This document shows, in pieces, positions 1 through 7,275 of a DNA stretch of 30,199 bases. The position numbers and the translations under genes are program-made. The notes under the pieces are model-generated. The model saw only the letters and a list, made by a program, of their open reading frames with translations, searched no databases and was not told where the DNA came from. Position 1 is the first letter of the stretch. Each line of letters begins with the position of its first letter. Location of the stretch: the IMG/VR virus record IMGVR_UViG_3300009181_000239, positions 1 through 30,199 of that record, one strand, 5' to 3'. This stretch comes from a virus.

Positions 1-1
1 G

Positions 2-58
2 CACTATCTCACCGATAGAGCGCGATTAATGTGTAGAAAACCAAAAGAGGAGAAGTAA
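2..58 (+). CDS. possible 3' end of an upstream gene (partial)
   Basis: A frame open from base 2 ends at TAA 56-58, directly before the ATG at 59. It would give a 18-residue basic tail ending in KPKEEK. The Shine-Dalgarno sequence of the next gene (GAGGAG, about 47-52) would lie inside it, as is common in this compact genome. A second frame ends at TAA 27-29 and cannot be excluded. Too little is visible to suggest a function. Confidence 0.3.
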   Translation, partial: HYLTDRARLMCRKPKEEK

Positions 59-463
59 ATGAACATATGTCCACACTGCGAACAAAAGATTCGCAAACTT
101 AATCCGCATAGGATGTGTAGATCAAAAATTGCTTTGTTGAATTACATTGCACAACAAGAAGATTGGGTAAAAATATCAACAGGTTCTCCAAGACAAGTAG
201 CCGGAGATGCCGCGGTACTTGCCATTAGATTGGAATGGTTCGGCCTTGTAGAGCATGGCCCTCGCAGATCAGGTTTGTACAGAGCCACGCTTAACGGCAT
301 TAATTTTTTAAAAGGGACTCATGCCGTACCCAAAGTTATTTGGTGTAGAGATGGCAGAGTTATTGATCGTGACACCATGTTGGTAACAATCGGTAGCGTT
401 AAGCACGTGGTATTAGACAACGCGTATTGGAGCGCGTACCCATCTATGCAGAGGAGCGCATAG
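59..463 (+). CDS. small zinc-finger-like protein, function unknown
   Basis: This encodes 134 residues. The N-terminus carries a possible zinc-binding site, C4-x2-C7 followed by H17-x2-C20. The next 60 residues (LLNYIAQQEDWVKIS, then a short helix and RSGLYRATLNGINFL) resemble a small winged-helix arrangement, but no specific family is recognised. The ATG is preceded by GAGGAG at good spacing. The stop codon TAG (461-463) overlaps by one base the GTG start of the helicase gene, so the two are probably translationally coupled. A DNA-binding or accessory role in the replication block is inference from the metal site and position only. The reading frame itself is well supported by start, spacing and coupling. 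Confidence 0.75.
   Translation: MNICPHCEQKIRKLNPHRMCRSKIALLNYIAQQEDWVKISTGSPRQVAGDAAVLAIRLEWFGLVEHGPRRSGLYRATLNGINFLKGTHAVPKVIWCRDGRVIDRDTMLVTIGSVKHVVLDNAYWSAYPSMQRSA
451..456 (+). promoter_or_regulatory. ribosome binding site that sets the helicase start
   Basis: GAGGAG ends six bases before GTG 463-465. It favours GTG 463 over the in-frame TTG at 427, which lies upstream of this site. The GTG overlaps the previous stop as TAGTG. Confidence 0.7.
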
Positions 464-2025
464 TGCAGATCGTAGAAAACAAAGCGCTTGTTCTACGAAC
501 GCGAAACCCCAGTAAGTACGCAATCATTCCTAAACACAAAGTTCTTTCTGAGAATGGTGGTGTGTACGAAGTTGCCGTTTACTGGGGGCTTGATGAGTCC
601 CGCGTACTTAGAAACCTAGGCGTTAAGAATGTACCGTCCCCCATCACAAGAAGATACACATGGCCGGGCAAGTATTTGCCAATGGCTCACCAAATAGAAA
701 CGTCTGCTTTCCTCACAATGAACCGCCGAGCATTTTGTTTTAACGATCCTGGCACGGGCAAAACATTGTCAGCGCTGTGGGCTGCGGACTATTTAATGGA
801 ACGCAATGAAGTCAGGCGTGTTCTTGTTCTGTGCCCTTTGTCCATCATGCACAGTGCTTGGATGGGTGACATCAATCGAAGTGTTATCCATCGCTCAGCC
901 GTTGTTGCGCACCATTCTCAAGCTAGCCGACGCATTGAGATGATTCAGCAAGACTATAAGATTGTGATTGCAAACTACGATGGACTCAACTTGATAGCAA
1001 ACGAAATCAAGAACGATGGGCGATTCGATCTCGTGATTGTGGATGAGGCCAACGCATACAAGAACCCATCAACGAGACGGTGGAAGGCGCTTGCATCTAT
1101 TGTGAACCCTGACACTTATCTGTGGATGATGACGGGCACGCCCGCATCACAGTCTCCTGTAGACGCGTATGGTTTGGCTAGACTCGTTAACCCAAGCGGT
1201 GTACCCAAGTTTCAAACAGCATGGCGCGATAAGGTAATGAACAAGATCAGCATGTTTAAATATGCACCCAAGCCTATGGCAAGAGAGATGGTGTACGAAG
1301 CCCTACAGCCTGCTATACGCTTTACCAAAGATCAGTGCCTCGACTTGCCCCCAGTGATAACGGTGACGCGTGAGGTGCCGATGACGCCTCAACAGGCCAA
1401 ATACTACAAGCTCCTCAAAGAGCAGATGATGGTTCGTACATCAGGGGAAGTCATTAGTGCAATCAATGCGGGTGTGGCGGTTAGCAAACTCTTACAGATA
1501 AGTTGTGGAGCGGCTTACACCGATGACAAAGAGGTGGTGGAGTTTGATGCCTCCCCACGCTTAAGCGTACTTGACGAAATCCTAGAAGAAACAGATCGCA
1601 AGGTCATCATCTTTGCTATGTTTAGGTCAAGCATCGACTCGATCATCAAGCATCTTGTAGGGAACGGTCATTCTGTTGGGACTATTCATGGTGACGTAAC
1701 GGCAAGCAAGCGTGGGCAAATCATCAACGACTTTCAAACGACTGACAAGATCAAAGTCTTGGTGCTACAACCTCAAGCAACCGCACACGGGATTACCCTA
1801 ACCGCCGCGGACACCGTTGTATTTTTTGGGCCATTGATGAGTGTAGAAATGTACACGCAGTGCATAGCGCGTGCGGATAGAAAGGGGCAAGACTCTGACA
1901 AAGTAACTGTGGTACACATTGAGTCAAGCCCAATAGAAAAGAAGTTGTTCAAGGCAATGGGTGAGAAAGTTTCTGACCACGCGTTGCTCGTTGGCATGTT
2001 TGATAGTGAAGTAAAAAATATTTAA
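463..2025 (+). CDS. SNF2-type DEAD/H helicase
   Basis: From the GTG at 463 this encodes 520 residues of a superfamily 2 (SNF2-like) ATP-dependent DNA translocase or helicase. The visible motifs are, in order: Walker A DPGTGKT at 95-101, motif Ia (VLVLCPLSIMHSAW) about 30 residues later, motif II DEAN at 194-197, motif III MTGTP at 223-227, motif IV KVIIFAMFRSS around 385, and motif VI QCIARADRKGQ at 466-476. Motif II is DEAN rather than the common DEAH; the catalytic Asp-Glu is kept. Length fits the short phage members of the family, with no extra nuclease domain. Together with the Gp157-like, SSB-like and primase-helicase genes downstream it belongs to a replication or recombination block. 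Its exact task (replication, recombination or fork remodelling) cannot be read from sequence. Confidence 0.92.
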   Translation: MQIVENKALVLRTRNPSKYAIIPKHKVLSENGGVYEVAVYWGLDESRVLRNLGVKNVPSPITRRYTWPGKYLPMAHQIETSAFLTMNRRAFCFNDPGTGKTLSALWAADYLMERNEVRRVLVLCPLSIMHSAWMGDINRSVIHRSAVVAHHSQASRRIEMIQQDYKIVIANYDGLNLIANEIKNDGRFDLVIVDEANAYKNPSTRRWKALASIVNPDTYLWMMTGTPASQSPVDAYGLARLVNPSGVPKFQTAWRDKVMNKISMFKYAPKPMAREMVYEALQPAIRFTKDQCLDLPPVITVTREVPMTPQQAKYYKLLKEQMMVRTSGEVISAINAGVAVSKLLQISCGAAYTDDKEVVEFDASPRLSVLDEILEETDRKVIIFAMFRSSIDSIIKHLVGNGHSVGTIHGDVTASKRGQIINDFQTTDKIKVLVLQPQATAHGITLTAADTVVFFGPLMSVEMYTQCIARADRKGQDSDKVTVVHIESSPIEKKLFKAMGEKVSDHALLVGMFDSEVKNI

Positions 2026-2033
2026 GAAAGGAG

Positions 2034-2061
2034 TTGCAAGCTGAAAATTTTATTGTATGAT
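2034..2061 (+). promoter_or_regulatory. sigma-70-like promoter before the Gp157-like gene
   Basis: TTGCAA (2034-2039) and TATGAT (2056-2061) are separated by 16 bases, in the 72-base gap after the helicase stop. This is a near-consensus host sigma-70 pattern. It would drive the Gp157-like gene and those after it separately from the helicase. The spacer is one base shorter than the ideal 17. Confidence 0.55.
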
Positions 2062-2097
2062 GTTAAACCTTAGACAAAAAATAAAGAGGAGAAGAAG

Positions 2098-2544
2098 ATG
2101 ATAATTGATGATGAAGCCCCTCCAGTGGAGGAAACAAAAAACGAAATAGCTAACGTGTCTATGGATAAGTTAGCTAAAGTTTACCGCAAGATGTCCGCAC
2201 GTGTTCAAGAGTTAACGCAAGCTTACGAGAACGAAGTTGAGCAAATAAAAGCCCAACAAGAACAAGTAAAGAATGCGCTCAAGGATATGATGTTGGCGTT
2301 AGGCGTGAGCTCTGTTCGCACAGATCAGGGCACAGTAGTGTTGTCTACCAAGACACGCTATAACACACAAGACTGGGACTCGTTTAAAACATTCATGCTT
2401 GAGCATGATGCAATTGACTTGTTGGAAAAGCGCATTGCGCAAGGCAACATGTCAAAGTTTTTAGAAGAGAACCCCGGCCTTCTACCCCCCGGCTTAAACT
2501 CAAATACTGAGTACGCCATTTCCGTTCGCAAACCAACTAAGTAA
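2098..2544 (+). CDS. siphovirus Gp157-like protein
   Basis: This encodes 148 residues. Residues about 20-65 form a charged helix likely to be a coiled coil (KLAKVYRKMSARVQELTQAY, then EQIKAQQEQVKNALKDMM). A short beta-rich part follows (VRTDQGTVVLSTKTRYN) and then a helical tail ending with NTEYAISVRKP. This layout matches the Gp157 family first described in siphoviruses of Streptococcus thermophilus and common next to phage helicases and recombination proteins. Its biochemical role is not settled. GAGGAG precedes the ATG. It is the first gene after the predicted promoter at 2034-2061. Family assignment rests on layout and recalled similarity, not on a search. Confidence 0.78.
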   Translation: MIIDDEAPPVEETKNEIANVSMDKLAKVYRKMSARVQELTQAYENEVEQIKAQQEQVKNALKDMMLALGVSSVRTDQGTVVLSTKTRYNTQDWDSFKTFMLEHDAIDLLEKRIAQGNMSKFLEENPGLLPPGLNSNTEYAISVRKPTK

Positions 2545-2557
2545 TTAGGAGAAGATC

Positions 2558-2788
2558 ATGTTGCATACATACCCGTTAGAAAAAGCACCTATTCTTATTG
2601 TGCAAGAAGGATTTAAAACAGAAGAAGAAGCAGTCGCTGTATGGCACACGCTTGAGAATAAATTTGAATTTAAAGTGAAACTTATTTACAAAGGCCCCGA
2701 GTTCCCCGGAACAACGATAGCTTTTACTTTAGAGAAGTGTGATCCCGAAGATTACAGAACGTATTATAAATTTGGTGAAATTGTTTAA
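2558..2788 (+). CDS. hypothetical protein, 76 residues
   Basis: A short acidic protein with no recognised family. It alternates beta-like stretches (APILIVQEGF, FEFKVKLIYKGP, TTIAFTLEKC) with one helix (TEEEAVAVWHTLE), so it is probably a small alpha/beta fold. The ATG has AGGAG at the right distance. It lies 13 bases after the Gp157-like gene, and its stop TAA (2786-2788) overlaps the AAGGAG that serves the SSB-like gene, which suggests coupled expression. Confidence 0.7.
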   Translation: MLHTYPLEKAPILIVQEGFKTEEEAVAVWHTLENKFEFKVKLIYKGPEFPGTTIAFTLEKCDPEDYRTYYKFGEIV

Positions 2789-2792
2789 GGAG
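2787..2792 (+). promoter_or_regulatory. ribosome binding site that sets the SSB-like start
   Basis: AAGGAG stands six bases before ATG 2799. It decides against the upstream in-frame ATG at 2739, which lies inside the 76-residue gene and has no comparable site. Confidence 0.65.
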
Positions 2793-2798
2793 AAAAAA

Positions 2799-3698
2799 AT
2801 GAGCAACGTACAATTATTTAACCCATCACAAGTACCCGCCTTTGCAAAGAACCGCAAAGAACTCTCACCCATCTCTAAAGCCCTTGCGGGTGGCTCATTA
2901 GGTGGCGGTGGCAAACGCATCTCTATCAAGGGTGGCGTTTTCCGTTTGGTCAATGGCGGTAAAGAGATCGCATCCATCGAAGATCGTCATCTGGACGTCG
3001 TGATTGTCAATGCCGCGCCTAAGATCGCACGCGTGTTTTATTTGAAGTCTTACGACGCTGAGTCTGTATCAGGCCCTGACTGCTACTCTAACGATGGCGA
3101 GACACCCGAGGCCAATGCTGTAAACAGGCAAGCTGAGAAGTGCTCCGAGTGTCCCAAGAACATCGCGGGCTCTGGTCAAGGTAACAGTCGCGCTTGCCGT
3201 TATCAACAACGTCTTGCTGTAGTACTGGCGAATGACATTAGCGGTGACGTGATGCAGTTGACATTGCCCGCGACTTCGATCTTTGGTAAAGAAGATGGAG
3301 ACAAGCGACCACTACAAGCCTACGCTCGTTGGTTGGCCGCGCAGAACATCGACCCATCTGAGGTGGTGACGCGCATGAAGTTTGATACCAAGTCTGAGTC
3401 ACCTAAGTTGTTCTTTGTGACAATGCGTTGGTTAACAGATGACGAGTTCCCTATTGCTACTGAAAAGGGTAAGACCGACGAAGCCGTCAAAGCCGTGACG
3501 TTTACTGTTGCCAAGACAGATAACGTAGCACCTCCAGCACCTGTGGCTATCGCCGGTACAAAGCCAAAGAAAGTTGCACCGCCCGTAGCAGAGGAAGACG
3601 AGGAGCCAGTAGTTCGCAAAGAAGAGAAGAAGCCTAGCGCAGTACCCAAAGCCAAGGCCGCATTGTCTGATATGGTTGATGATTGGGATGATGAGTAA
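2799..3698 (+). CDS. probable single-stranded DNA-binding protein
   Basis: From ATG 2799 this encodes 299 residues. Residues 30-150 look beta-rich (RISIKGGVFRLVNGGKEIAS, LDVVIVNAAP, IARVFYLKSY) and contain four cysteines, C95, C115, C118 and C133, spaced as a possible structural zinc site. After a Pro/Ala/Lys-rich low-complexity linker (about 240-285) the protein ends in the acidic tip DMVDDWDDE. A flexible linker plus acidic tip is the hallmark of SSB proteins such as E. coli SSB, T7 gp2.5 and T4 gp32, where it recruits partner enzymes; T4 gp32 also binds zinc. Position between the Gp157-like gene and the primase fits. The identity is inferred from architecture. An unrelated zinc-bearing replication accessory protein remains possible. 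Confidence 0.65.
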   Translation: MSNVQLFNPSQVPAFAKNRKELSPISKALAGGSLGGGGKRISIKGGVFRLVNGGKEIASIEDRHLDVVIVNAAPKIARVFYLKSYDAESVSGPDCYSNDGETPEANAVNRQAEKCSECPKNIAGSGQGNSRACRYQQRLAVVLANDISGDVMQLTLPATSIFGKEDGDKRPLQAYARWLAAQNIDPSEVVTRMKFDTKSESPKLFFVTMRWLTDDEFPIATEKGKTDEAVKAVTFTVAKTDNVAPPAPVAIAGTKPKKVAPPVAEEDEEPVVRKEEKKPSAVPKAKAALSDMVDDWDDE

Positions 3699-3976
3699 TG
3701 GCATACTCACCTCAAATTATTGAAGGTGTAAAGCTCGCGCCTAAGACGTTGGGTAACCAACTCGGGCGTTGGGCGATACATATTGACTTCCCAGTAACCA
3801 AAGTGGCCAAGGCAACTGGCGCTTCGCGTCAGTCAGTCTACAACTGGTTCAATGGTGGCGAAGTCTTCGTAGCGTACCGCCCTGCGGTACAGTCTCTCAT
3901 CAACATATTAAAAACGTCGCCCACTGCGGACGAGGCTTGGAGGAAATCATGCAAGGCATTCAACCTAGACACTTAA
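3698..3976 (+). CDS. helix-turn-helix DNA-binding protein
   Basis: This encodes 92 residues. Residues about 25-52 contain a clear helix-turn-helix of the XRE/Cro type (ITKVAKATG-like: VTKVAKATGASRQSVYNWFN), with the GAS turn and a recognition helix SRQSVYNWF. The rest is helical. The ATG overlaps the preceding stop (TAATG at 3696-3700), so it is coupled to the SSB-like gene. A role as a phage transcription regulator or as an origin- or replication-related DNA binder is likely, but its target is not visible. No operator-like repeat was noticed next to it. Confidence 0.75.
   Translation: MAYSPQIIEGVKLAPKTLGNQLGRWAIHIDFPVTKVAKATGASRQSVYNWFNGGEVFVAYRPAVQSLINILKTSPTADEAWRKSCKAFNLDT
3939..3943 (+). 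promoter_or_regulatory. ribosome binding site that sets the 61-residue gene start
   Basis: GGAGG lies five bases before ATG 3949. This makes ATG 3949 a better start than the in-frame TTG at 3937, which would overlap the site itself. Confidence 0.6.
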
Positions 3977-4134
3977 CCAACGAAGAACTTATCAGGATAA
4001 GCGCACAAGAACTAGACGCTCTTGGTTCAATGCCTCCTAGTTTTCAACAAGAATTGCTGAGACGCTTTACTGCGCTACACCCAAAAGACGAGTTCCCTCC
4101 CAAAGACCCCCGTCAGCAAGAACTTTTCTCGTAA
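3949..4134 (+). CDS. hypothetical protein, 61 residues
   Basis: From ATG 3949 this gives 61 residues, overlapping the end of the helix-turn-helix gene by 28 bases. The sequence is mostly helical and charged (LTNEELIRISAQELDAL, then PSFQQELLRRF) with a proline-rich end. No family is recognised. The GGAGG site, the tight overlap and the 14-base gap to the primase gene support it as a genuine gene. Its position suggests a small replication accessory or regulatory role, which is inference only. Confidence 0.65.
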   Translation: MQGIQPRHLTNEELIRISAQELDALGSMPPSFQQELLRRFTALHPKDEFPPKDPRQQELFS

Positions 4135-4148
4135 CCTGAAGGATACAT

Positions 4149-7082
4149 ATGACTCCGCTTGAATTTCTAGCGGTTGTTCTACCGTCCGCGGGCTTGGGAA
4201 AATACTGCGTGGTGGAACTGAACCAAAAACAACATGCGTATGCAGATACGATAGAGGAGCTTGCGCCATACATCAACGATTGGAACAACTATAAGTACGA
4301 CATTTTCTTCGCTGTAGCTACCTTCGGGGAGTCACGCGGCGCAGACGATGCTCAGTACATCAAGTCGTTCTTTATTGATTTGGATGGCTACTCAAGCAAG
4401 AAAGAGGCGGGCTTGGCGCTAGATACCTTTATGAAGAGTACGGGTTTCGATGCGCTAGGCACACCTTGGATAGTGAGTTCGGGTGGTGGGCTACATTGCT
4501 ACTGGCCGTTGACGGATGCCATCCCTGTGGGTATTTGGAAACCTATTGCTGAGAATCTAAAAAGGTTGGCAGCACAAGAGCATTTCAAGATCGACATGAC
4601 GGTAACTGCTGACGCGGCTAGGATTCTGCGTGTGCCGGGGACACAGAACTTTAAGAAGAAGTACCGCTTGCCTCGTCCTGTAAAGATACTGCAAGAGGGT
4701 GACCTGTTTAATTTAGCTGACTTCTCCAAGATCATTTATGACAAGGTGGAGGCTCCCGCACCCACACCCGTTGCGAAACCCACACCGACAAACATAGCGG
4801 GGCAACGCCCCAAGTCTTTGCAAACGGCAAGCCAAATCAAACTGATCCAAGACAGCTATACGCTCTTTGGCAACTTCGAGAACCAATGCGGTCAAGTCCA
4901 AGACTACATTGCTACGGCTCAAGAAGACGGCAAGGAACCTATATGGCGTGGTCTTTTATCTTGGGCCAAGGTGTGCGAGGACGGCGATGATAAAGCAATA
5001 TGGCTCTCGGATATGCACCCATACCCGCATGATCGGATGTACCAAAAACTCAACGAGATCAAAGGCCCATACGCTTGTATCAAGATGGACAGCGAGAACC
5101 CCGGCATATGCGAGAAGTGCCCGCACTGGGGCAAGATTACGAACCCATTGATACTGGGCAGAGAAATCAAGACCGACAACACCGCCAAAGAGATACCGTT
5201 GACGCCCGTACAAATGGTGGAATTTGATGAGACAGAACTTGACGTTGAAGAGTCTTATGAACCCGAAGAAGAAGAAAGCTTGCCCTTAGCGCCTAGCGTT
5301 ACACGTCCTGAACCCCCGCGAGGATATAGTTATGGCGAACACGGTGGTGTCTACTGCACTCGATCCGAAGAAGACGAAACCACAGGCAAAAAGACAAAGA
5401 AGAACATTCAAATTCTTGAGTACGACTTTTTTGTGGTTGACTTGTTAAAGACTGAAACTGAGCATTTAATACACATGGCCGCATGTAAACCCCAAGGCGT
5501 GAAGACTCTTAACTTCCCACAAAAGTCGATTGTCAGCAGTGTCGAGACTTTAAAGTGGTTGGCCGCCGAGAACGTCTTGTCTTCGTTTGGGGGCTACGAC
5601 AAAGTTTTGTATGAATATGTTAGTGCTTGCGCACGCCAAGCTTCAACAACCAAAGAGCCTATCGTAGTTCCGTTCCAGTGTGGTTGGCAAGATGACAACT
5701 CGTTTGTCTACAACAAGAGGGTGTTCACTAAAGATGGTCGTGAGACGCGAGTCCCTATGCCCGGCCTTGAAAATATTAACAAACACACAACACCGGAGGG
5801 TGACCTTGGTGTTTGGCAACAATTATGGAAAACAATATTCATCGACAAACCGAACATGGAGACGGCCCTCGCTATCTGTTTAGATTCATTTGGATCTCCC
5901 CTAATGCGTTTTACAGAATACGAAGGTTTTGTGTGGCACATCGGGTCAAGGTGGTCAGGCACGGGAAAGTCCCTAGTCCTAAGCGCTAAAGCCGGAGTGT
6001 GGGGTCACCCGTTGAGATACAGGACAGGCAAGAGTACGTCACTCGTAACTCTGCAACAAAGGGCGGGGCTTTTAAACAGTATGCCCCTTTTGATTGACGA
6101 GATCACCAGTACGCAACGAAACAATATGGAGTGGGCACCTACCTTTATCTTTGACTTTGCAGAGGGTCAGGGTAAGGAAAGGATGGAGGCGGGGGCAAAC
6201 AAAGAACGCGTGAACAACAGCGTTTGGAGGACAACCTGTACCATGACCTCCAATGAAAAGCTGACCGATTACATGGCCGGAGCCCGCAAGCATAGCTCAA
6301 ATGGTGAGCTTCTGAGGATGTTGGAGTGGACGCCTCACGTCAAACTAGAGTGGACTAAAGAGGAACGCGCCATCCTGTTGGAGATTAAACGTAATTACGG
6401 CGTAGCAGGTGAAGCATGGGTTCGTTGGTTGGTCAGGAATCAAAAGACAGCAGATGAGGTCGTTCAAAAGATACACAAACATCTTAAGAAAGCCTTGAAC
6501 TTTACCGATGACGAGCGTTATTGGCACGCGGGATGCACAGTTATCGTAGCGGCTGCCGTCCTTTTGCGGAAAGAATACGCCAATATCCTTGACGTGGAGA
6601 TCAATAAAGTCATCAACGCCTTGAAAGGTTTGGTTGAGAAAGGCCGTGCGGTTATCTTAGGTAGTGTGCGCACTGCTGAAGACGTATTGAACACCTACAT
6701 CAGCGACAACTACGGCAACTTCGTGGTCATCAAGAAGGCAGATGGCCGCCTACTGGCCTCATGGGGGGAGGATGGCGTGGTCGATAAGTCGATCACAAGG
6801 TCTAAAGTTCTTGGGCGGGTGGAGCATGGGCTTATGCGTCCGGGCTACCGCGAGTTCTTTATTGAGGAAGGGATGTTGAAGAAACATTGCGTGAGCATGA
6901 GCTTTGGCTACGACGAGTTCAAGTCGCAGATGGAGTCCTTGTTTAGCGTGACCTACATCAAGAAAGACATGTTGTCCAAGACCAATGGCCCACTGATGCG
7001 CGTGAACGTGATGCACATTAGCTTTAAAGAAGAAGTGTTTGATGGTAATACAATATCCTTGGACACTCCTAAAGAAGGGTGA
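4149..7082 (+). CDS. primase-helicase (AEP-like primase, DUF927-like helicase)
   Basis: This encodes 977 residues in three parts. Residues about 55-200 look like an archaeo-eukaryotic-type primase: FIDLD at 75-79 supplies the metal-binding aspartates, SSGGGLHCYW (110-119) matches the SxH motif with H116, and TADAARILRVPGTQN lies near 150-165. Next comes a cysteine cluster, C310, C321, C324 with H326, which may bind zinc. The centre (about 400-720) resembles DUF927-type helicase domains, with Walker A GSRWSGTGKS at 599-608 and Walker B LLIDEIT at 647-653. The last 200 residues are helical and unassigned. It probably primes and unwinds DNA at the phage fork. GAAGGA precedes the ATG. The length suits fused phage primase-helicases. 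The general call is secure; the exact subfamily is not. Confidence 0.88.
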   Translation: MTPLEFLAVVLPSAGLGKYCVVELNQKQHAYADTIEELAPYINDWNNYKYDIFFAVATFGESRGADDAQYIKSFFIDLDGYSSKKEAGLALDTFMKSTGFDALGTPWIVSSGGGLHCYWPLTDAIPVGIWKPIAENLKRLAAQEHFKIDMTVTADAARILRVPGTQNFKKKYRLPRPVKILQEGDLFNLADFSKIIYDKVEAPAPTPVAKPTPTNIAGQRPKSLQTASQIKLIQDSYTLFGNFENQCGQVQDYIATAQEDGKEPIWRGLLSWAKVCEDGDDKAIWLSDMHPYPHDRMYQKLNEIKGPYACIKMDSENPGICEKCPHWGKITNPLILGREIKTDNTAKEIPLTPVQMVEFDETELDVEESYEPEEEESLPLAPSVTRPEPPRGYSYGEHGGVYCTRSEEDETTGKKTKKNIQILEYDFFVVDLLKTETEHLIHMAACKPQGVKTLNFPQKSIVSSVETLKWLAAENVLSSFGGYDKVLYEYVSACARQASTTKEPIVVPFQCGWQDDNSFVYNKRVFTKDGRETRVPMPGLENINKHTTPEGDLGVWQQLWKTIFIDKPNMETALAICLDSFGSPLMRFTEYEGFVWHIGSRWSGTGKSLVLSAKAGVWGHPLRYRTGKSTSLVTLQQRAGLLNSMPLLIDEITSTQRNNMEWAPTFIFDFAEGQGKERMEAGANKERVNNSVWRTTCTMTSNEKLTDYMAGARKHSSNGELLRMLEWTPHVKLEWTKEERAILLEIKRNYGVAGEAWVRWLVRNQKTADEVVQKIHKHLKKALNFTDDERYWHAGCTVIVAAAVLLRKEYANILDVEINKVINALKGLVEKGRAVILGSVRTAEDVLNTYISDNYGNFVVIKKADGRLLASWGEDGVVDKSITRSKVLGRVEHGLMRPGYREFFIEEGMLKKHCVSMSFGYDEFKSQMESLFSVTYIKKDMLSKTNGPLMRVNVMHISFKEEVFDGNTISLDTPKEG

Positions 7083-7275
7083 GGGCTTCTTTATTCCAAG
7101 CCTTGACTTAGAAAAGACGAGGGAACTGGGGCTACGCGCCTCAGTTCGCCATCGCATCAAGTCTCACGCTCGGTTCGGGATCAAGGAAGGGCGGATTGGC
7201 GTGTGGTTTTATCGAGATTTTCCCGCATCGTATTTGCGAACCGAATCTTCATCTGACGAACCTCATCCAACTTAG
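7042..7275 (+). CDS. small conserved-looking phage protein, 77 residues
   Basis: From ATG 7042 (an in-frame TTG stands just before it) this gives 77 residues and starts 41 bases before the primase-helicase stop, in another frame. Its first 60 residues (WTLLKKGEGFFIPSLD, a basic helical centre, FGIKEGRIGVWFYR) look like a compact alpha/beta fold. I recall similar GxxFFxP...GVxxYR proteins as small uncharacterised proteins in other phages. Its function is unknown. The last 17 residues look like low-complexity tail. The gene overlaps the 3' end of the giant gene on the other strand by 95 bases (7181-7275). No convincing terminator separates the two converging operons. Confidence 0.7.
   Translation: MVIQYPWTLLKKGEGFFIPSLDLEKTRELGLRASVRHRIKSHARFGIKEGRIGVWFYRDFPASYLRTESSSDEPHPT

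Noticed and set aside
427-462. Longer helicase start at TTG 427
   Set aside because: The GAGGAG at 451-456 with GTG 463 in a stop-start overlap is a better start, and the extra twelve residues overlap the previous gene without need.
3320-3655. Antisense frame of 111 residues opposite the SSB-like gene
   Set aside because: It mirrors the Pro/Ala/Lys-rich linker on the other strand and lacks any supporting signal.
7123-7147. Inverted repeat GAACTGGGG / CCTCAGTTC with a seven-base loop, a possible terminator between the converging operons
   Set aside because: It lies inside the 77-residue gene, contains a G-T pair, and has no proper T-run on the + strand. On the - strand only a four-T run follows, six bases after the stem.
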